This document shows, in pieces, positions 58,593 through 64,000 of a stretch of DNA of 64,000 nucleotides. Source of the stretch: Dugong dugon (lineage: Eukaryota > Chordata > Mammalia > Sirenia > Dugongidae); NCBI GenBank assembly GCA_030035585.1, contig CM057469.1, positions 119,142,650-119,206,649 on the forward strand. Reading direction: 5' to 3'. Below the pieces are notes generated by a model that was not told the origin of the DNA, ran no database searches, and was given only the letters and a program-made list of their open reading frames with translations. Numbering within the stretch: the stretch's first letter is position 1; every line of letters begins with the position of its first letter. The position numbers were made by a program, and so were the translations under genes.

Positions 58593-58725
58593 TTGGAAAC
58601 CCTGGTGGCGTTGTGGTTAAGCACTACGTCTGCTAACCAAAAATTAGAATACACCTTGGAAACTCTATGGGGCAGATCTACTCAGTGCTATAGGGTCGCT
58701 GTAAGTTAGATTGACTCCATGGAAA
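58593..58725 (+). mobile_element. AfroSINE-type SINE, short form
   Basis: ggaaaccctggtggcgttgtggttaagcactacgtctgctaac head, close to an elephant-abundant subtype (ggcgtagtggttaagtgctacg), then ttggaaactctatggggcag and agggtcgctgtaag. A T-rich run follows at 58,731-58,746. Confidence 0.92.
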
Positions 58726-60181
58726 CTATCTTTTTTTTTTTTTTTTATTCCTTACTGATTTGGAGTCCAGGAATCTGACACTGAGGTGATGGAATTTCCA
58801 TTTCAAAGTGGAAGAAGCCATGTAATTTTAAGTGACTTAAAAAAAATAAATAAATGAAGTTCTCCATTTTGTTATACCAGAGACAACAGAATTATTTCTA
58901 CTTACCACAGTTTTGCACAAATAACTTGTGCCTTCTATCTTTGTTTGCAAACCATGCCCTTCCCTGCAAGGTATTTTTGTAAGTGCCACTATGCCAATTT
59001 TTTTTTTTTTTTTGATTGTATTTCAGGAGAAGGCTTACAGAACAAATACTTTCTCATGAAACAGAGGTACACATGTTGTTTTATGACACTGGTTAACAAC
59101 CCCACAACATATCAACCCTCTAACTTCTCAACCTCTTTTTTTTTTTTTTTTTTTGGTGAAAATACACATAGCCAAAGGTATACCATTTCAAAAATTTCTA
59201 CATGCACAATTCAGTGACATTGACCACGCTCTTCGAATTGTGCTGTTATTCTCACTTAAGATGAAGGCTTACAGAACAAAATAGTTTCTCATTTAACAGT
59301 TACTACAAATGTTGCCCTATGACAATGGTTAACAATCTCACAACACATCAATAATATCCCTACTCAACCTTGGGTTCCCTATCACCAACTTCCTTGTCCC
59401 CTTCTGCTTTCTGGCCCTTGTCACTGGACTCCTGTACCTCGTTAGTCTCGTTAGGTTTTAATGGGCTGTCCACTCTGAGGCTGAACAGTGAACCTCGGAG
59501 GTAACTTCACCACGAAGCTAAAAGGGTGTCTGGGGGCCATACTCTCAAGGTTTTTCCAGTCTACTTTAGGCCAGTAAATCTGGCCTTTTTTTGTGTGTGA
59601 GTTAGAATTATGCTCTACATCCTTCTCCAGCTCTGTCCAGAACCCTCTGTTGTGATCCTGGTCAGAGCAGTCAGTGGTGGTAGATGGGCACCATCTAGCT
59701 GTACTGGACTCAGTATGGTGGAGCACTTGGCAGCTGTGGACAATTAGTCCTTTTGACTAATCTTTTCCTTGTTTCCTGTTCTCTTCATTCTCCCTTGCTC
59801 CTGAAGGGATGAGACAAGTCGAGTATCTTAGATGGCCGCTCACAGGCTTTTAAGACCCCAGACACTACTCACCAAGGTAGAATGTAGACCATTGTCTTTA
59901 TAAGCTATGTCATGCCAGTTGAGCTGTATGCTCCCTGAGACCATGGTCCCCAGAGCCCTCTGCCCAGCAATTCAGTGCCTCAGGGAGTTTGGATGTGTCT
60001 ATGGGGCTTCCATGACCTTTCCTTGCACAAGTTGTGCTAGTTTCTCCTGTATTGTGTACTGTCTGACCCTTCATCCAGGATACTACTTATCTATTGTCTA
60101 TGTAGTATTTCCCCCCAAACCCCCATCCCTGGTAACCAGCAAAGATTGTTACATTTTGTATGTGAACTTTTTCATGGGTTT

Positions 60182-63100
60182 TTACAATAGAGGTCTCATA
60201 CAATATTTGTCCTTTTGTGATTAACTTATTTCACTCAGCATAATGTCCTCCAGTTTCATCCATGTTATGAGATGATTCACAGATTCATTGCTGTTCTTTC
60301 ACGTTGCATAGTACTCCATTGTGTGCATGTACCATAGTTTTATCCAATCATCTGTTGATGGGCATCTAGGTTGTTTCCATCATTTTGCTATTGTGAACAA
60401 TGCTGCCATGAACATAGGTGTGCATATGTATATTCGAGTGACGACGCTGATTTCTCTAGGATATATTCCTGGGAGTGGAATTGCTGGATCGAATGGTATG
60501 TCTATTTCTAGCTTTCTGAGGAAGCACCATATCATTTTCCAAAATGGTTGCAGCATTTTGCATTCCCACCAGCAGTGCATAAGAGTTCCCAACTCCCCGC
60601 AGCCCCTCCAACATTTGTTATTTCCAGAGGTTTTGATTCGTGCCAGTAATGCCGGGGTGAGATGGTATCTCATTGTGGTTTTAATTGGCATTTCTCTAAT
60701 GGCTAGTGATCGCGAGCATTTCCTCATGTGTCTGTTGGCCATTTGAATGTCTTCTTTGGTGAAGAGTCTGTTCATTTCCTTTGCCCATTTTTTAACAGGA
60801 TTATTTGTCTTTTTGTTGTAGAGGTGTTGGATTTTCTTGTAGATTATAGAGATTAGACCTTTGTCTGACTTGCACTGTCCAAAAATTTTTTCCCAGTCTG
60901 TAGGTTCTCTTTTGACTCTTTTGGTGAAGTCTTTTGAAGAGCATAGGTGTTTGATTTTTAGAAGATCCCAGTTATCTAGCTTATCTGTTGGGTTTTGTGC
61001 ATTGATGGTTATGGTTTGTATCCTGTTAATGCCATGTATTAAGGCCTGAATTGTTGGTCTTTTTTTCTTCTATGAACTTTATAGTTTTAGGCTTTATATT
61101 CAGGTCTTTGAAGTAGTTTTTGTATACGGCCTGAGATATAGGTCCTGTCTCATTTTTTTGCAGATGGATATCAAGTTTTGCCAGCACCATTCGTTAAAAA
61201 GACAGTCTTTTCCCCATTTGATGAACTTGGGCCCTTGTTGAAGATCAGGTGACCGTAGGTGGATGGATTTACATCTGGGTCCTCAATTCTGTTCTATTGG
61301 TCAATGTATCTGTTGTACCAGTAGCAGGCTGTTTTGCCTACTGTAGCTGTACAGTAGGTTCTGAAGTCAGGTAGTGTGAGTCCTCCAACTTTATTCTTCT
61401 TCTTCAGTAGTGCTTTATTTATTTGGGGCTTCTCCCTTTCCATATAAGGTTAATGATTAGTTTTTCCATCTCTTTGAAGAATGTTGCTGGTATTTGGATT
61501 GGGAATGCATTGTATTTGTAAATTGTTTTGGGTAGAATTGTCATTTTCACAATGTTGAGTCTGCCTATCCATGAGCATGGTATGTTTTTCCATTTATGTA
61601 GATCCCTTTGGGTTTCACACAGTAGTGTTTTGTAGTTTTCTTTGTATAGGTCTTTTACATCTCTGGTCAGATTTATTCCTAAGTATTTTATCTTTTTAGG
61701 GGCTATAGAAAATGGTATTGTTTTCCTGATTTCCTTATCATCATTCTCCTTATTGGTGTATAGGAATCCAACTGACTTTTGAATGTTTATCTTGTTTCTT
61801 GCTACTCTTCTGAATCTTTCTATTAGTTCCAGTAAATTTCTTGTGGAGTTTTTAGAGTTTTCTATGTATAGTATCATATCATCTGCAAACAGGGACAGTT
61901 TAACCTCTTCATTACTAATTTTGGATGCACTTTATTTCTTTTTCTTGTCTTATTGCTCTAGCTAGAATTTCCAGTACAATGTTAAATAGAAGTGGTGATA
62001 AAGGGCATCCTTGTCTTGTTCCTTTTTTCAAGGGGAATGTTTTCAGCCTCTCTCTATCGAATGATCTTGGCTGTTGGTTTTGCATAGATGCCTTTTATTA
62101 TGTTGAGAAATTTCCCTCCTGTACCGATTTTATTTAGAGTTTTTATCAGGAATGGGTGTTGGACTTTGTCAGATGCCTTTTCTGTGTCAATTGAGATGAT
62201 CATGTGATTTTTTTCTTTCCTTTTATTTAAGTGGTGGATTACGTTGATTGATTTTCTAATGTTGAACCATCCTTGCATACCTGATATGAATCATACTTGG
62301 TCGTGGTATATTATTTTTTTGATATGATGTAGAACTCTATTGGCCAGAATTTGTTGAGAATTTTTGCATCTATATTCATGAGAGATATTGGTCTGTAATT
62401 TTGTTTCTTTTGTGACGTCTTTGTCTGGTTTTGGTATCAGCATTATGCTGGCTTCATAGAATGAATTTGGAAGTGTTGCTTCCTCTTCTATGCTCTGAAA
62501 TAGCTTGAGTGGTATTGGTACTAGCTCTTCTGTAAATGTTTTGTAGAATTCTCCAGTGAAGCCATCTGGGCCAGAGCTTTTTTTGTTTGGGAGTTTTTTT
62601 TATTACCTTTTCAATCTCTTCTCTTGTTTTGGGTGTTCAGATTTTCAACATCACTTTGTTGTAGTTTGGGTAGGCCGTGTGTTTCTAGAAATTTATCCAT
62701 TTCCTCTAGGTTTTCAAATTTGTTGGAGTATAGTTTTTCATAATATTCTGTTATAATCCTTTTTATTTCAGTTGGGTCTGTTGTAATGTCGCCCATTTCA
62801 TTTCTTATTTGGGTTATTTGTGTCCTCTCCTGTTTTTCTTTTGTCAATCTGGCCAGTGGTTTCTCGATTTTGTTGATTCTTTCAAAGAGCCAACTTGTGG
62901 TTTTGTTGATTCTTTCTATTGTTTTTCTGTTCTCTATTTCATTTATTTCTGCTCTGATCTTTACTATTTCCTTTCTTCCAGTGCCTGTGGGCTTTTTTTT
63001 TAGCTGTTCTCTTTCTATTTGTTTGAGTTCTGTAGTTAATGTTTTTATTTTGTCCCTTTCTTCTTTTTTGATATGTGCATCTATTGCTATAAATTGTCCT

Positions 63101-63988
63101 CTGAGGACTGCCTTTGCTGTGTCCCAAAGGTTTTGGTATGATGTGTTTTCATTTTCATTTGATTCGAGTAATTTTTTGTTTCAATCTCTGATTTCTTCTG
63201 TCACCCAGTGATGTGTAATCAGGGTATTACTCAGTTTCTATGTAGTTGATTTTTTTTCCCTTGCTCTTTCTATTTTTAATTTCTATCTTGAAGGCATTGT
63301 GGTCAGAGAAGATACTTTGAATTATCTCAACATGTTGGATCTTGTTGCGGATTGCCCTGTGGCCTAAGATGTGGTCTATTCTGGAGAACGTTCCATGTGC
63401 ATTGGAAAAGAATGGGTACTTTGTAGTGGTTGGATGGATTGTTCTATATATGTCTATGAGGTCCAGTTGGCTGATTGTGCCCTTTAGGTCTTCTGTATCT
63501 TTGCGGAGTTTCTTCTTAGTTGTTCTGTCCTTTACTGAGAGTGCTGTGTTGAAGTCTCCTACTATTATTGTGGAACTCTCAATTTCTCTTTTCAGTGTTG
63601 TTAGAGTTTGTTTTATGTATTTTGGAGCCCTGTCATTGGGTGCGTAGATGTTTATTATGGTTATGTCTTCATGATGGATCGTCCCCTTAATCATTATATA
63701 GTGTCCTTCTTTGTCTTTTATGGTAGATTTCGTTTTAAAGTCTATTTTATCTGAGATTAGAATTGCCACTCCTGCTCTTTTTTGGTAGTTGTTAGCTTGA
63801 TATATTTTTTTCCAACCTTTGAGTTTTAATAAATTCACATCTTTGTTTCTAAGGTGTGTCTCTTGTAGACAGCATATTGATGGATCCTGTTTTCTTTTCC
63901 CTTCTGTCACTCTCCGTCTCTTTATGGGTGCACTGAGTCCTTTTACATTCATTGTAATCATTGATAGATGTGAGTTTGTTGCTGTCAT
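60182..63988 (-). pseudogene. L1 ORF2 pseudogene, complete span
   Basis: 3,807 bp (1,269 codons with stop, against 1,275 residues in human ORF2p). Starts MTATNSHLSMITMNVKG at 63,988. The first 253 codons (63,227-63,988) are open and cover almost all of the endonuclease. Later readable blocks: linker (MTKEKQERTQITQIRNEMGD, 62,611-62,847), RT fingers/palm ([28 protein letters not shown], 62,054-62,278), intact FADDM at 61,875-61,889, thumb (61,419-61,877), and the C-terminal CCHC domain (60,380-60,775). A frameshift follows residue 250 or so (about 63,240), with several more shifts and stops between blocks. The family stop is matched at 60,182-60,184. Confidence 0.93.
63227..63988 (-). CDS. Intact L1 endonuclease-domain reading frame
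   Basis: 253 codons, the N-terminal part of ORF2. By human ORF2p numbering every catalytic residue is present at the same position: N14 (TMNVKG), E43 (CLQETHL), D145 and N147 (VGDFNTA), D205 (SRIDHIL), and H230 (SDHNAF). This domain nicks T/A-rich DNA to prime reverse transcription. The frame ends in a stop soon after the domain because of a frameshift near 63,240, so any product would be an endonuclease without reverse transcriptase. Expression is not shown by the sequence. I treat it as a surviving domain in a dead element. Confidence 0.85.
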   Translation of the reverse strand: MTATNSHLSMITMNVKGLSAPIKRRRVTEGKRKQDPSICCLQETHLRNKDVNLLKLKGWKKIYQANNYQKRAGVAILISDKIDFKTKSTIKDKEGHYIMIKGTIHHEDITIINIYAPNDRAPKYIKQTLTTLKREIESSTIIVGDFNTALSVKDRTTKKKLRKDTEDLKGTISQLDLIDIYRTIHPTTTKYPFFSNAHGTFSRIDHILGHRAIRNKIQHVEIIQSIFSDHNAFKIEIKNRKSKGKKINYIETE

Positions 63989-64000
63989 TTTGTAGTGCTT

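Larger units (their letters stand above)
58998..64000 (-). mobile_element. L1 LINE, long copy running off the right edge
   Basis: At least 5.0 kb on -, from the 3' end at 58,998 through the 3' UTR (58,998-60,181) and the entire ORF2 span (60,182-63,988), with 12 bp of inter-ORF sequence before the window ends. ORF1 and the 5' UTR, if present, lie outside. The 3' end has the composite A/B/C tail (A-tracts seen as T at 58,998-59,013 and 59,137-59,154). It is the longest L1 here and, judged by frame preservation in the endonuclease, not the oldest. Its ORF2 is broken, so it should be immobile. Confidence 0.95.

Noticed and set aside
62786-63211. 141-codon + strand frame rich in Ser/Phe/Val
   Set aside because: Antisense shadow of L1 ORF2 linker sequence.
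1-64000. CRISPR arrays, operons, phage or other prokaryotic systems
   Set aside because: No regularly spaced direct repeats or dense coding; the repeat content is mammalian throughout.

Overview
The window looks like AT-rich, gene-poor intergenic DNA from an afrotherian mammal, most likely an elephant or close relative. Three repeat types recognised from memory point there: dozens of tRNA-derived AfroSINE-type SINEs, several RTE (BovB-like) LINE copies of the elephant/afrotherian type, and long L1 copies whose 3' UTR I recognise as proboscidean-like. No database search was possible, so family names are recognition calls. I found no host protein-coding gene, rRNA, functional tRNA, CRISPR array or prokaryotic feature.

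Layout. 0-5 kb: a SINE, then a 4.3 kb 5'-truncated L1 on +. 5-18.4 kb: unique-looking DNA with RTE fragments (6.5, 10.3, 13.2 and 17.4 kb), a MER5A-type DNA transposon, many SINEs, and an LTR/SINE nest inside a MIR. 18.4-30.6 kb: three copies of one MLT2-like LTR (18.4, 20.0 and 29.3 kb), an MLT1-like LTR, an old L1 inside a MIR, and AT-rich microsatellites. 30.6-36 kb: an L1 inserted inside a SINE, then another 5'-truncated L1 on the - strand. 36-42.3 kb: old L1M, L2 and MIR relics, an MLT2 LTR, and a short young L1 tail. 42.6-45.9 kb: an almost full-length RTE on -. 46-58.7 kb: old L1M fragments, MIRs and SINEs. 59-64 kb: a long L1 on - that covers the whole ORF2 (start codon at 63,988) and runs off the window edge.

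The elements relate to each other rather than to host genes. L1 and RTE supply reverse transcriptase. The SINE 3' tail closely resembles the RTE 3' tail, as expected for RTE-mobilised SINEs. L1 insertions show 5' truncation, A-rich tails and long target-site duplications. LTR insertions show 5-bp duplications. These give a readable relative chronology. The most interesting observation is a composite, repeated 3' tail shared by the L1 copies at 41.7 and 59.0 kb, with a longer version at 34.5 kb. It suggests an L1 lineage that captured extra 3' sequence and propagated it. I saw no convincing new coding system.
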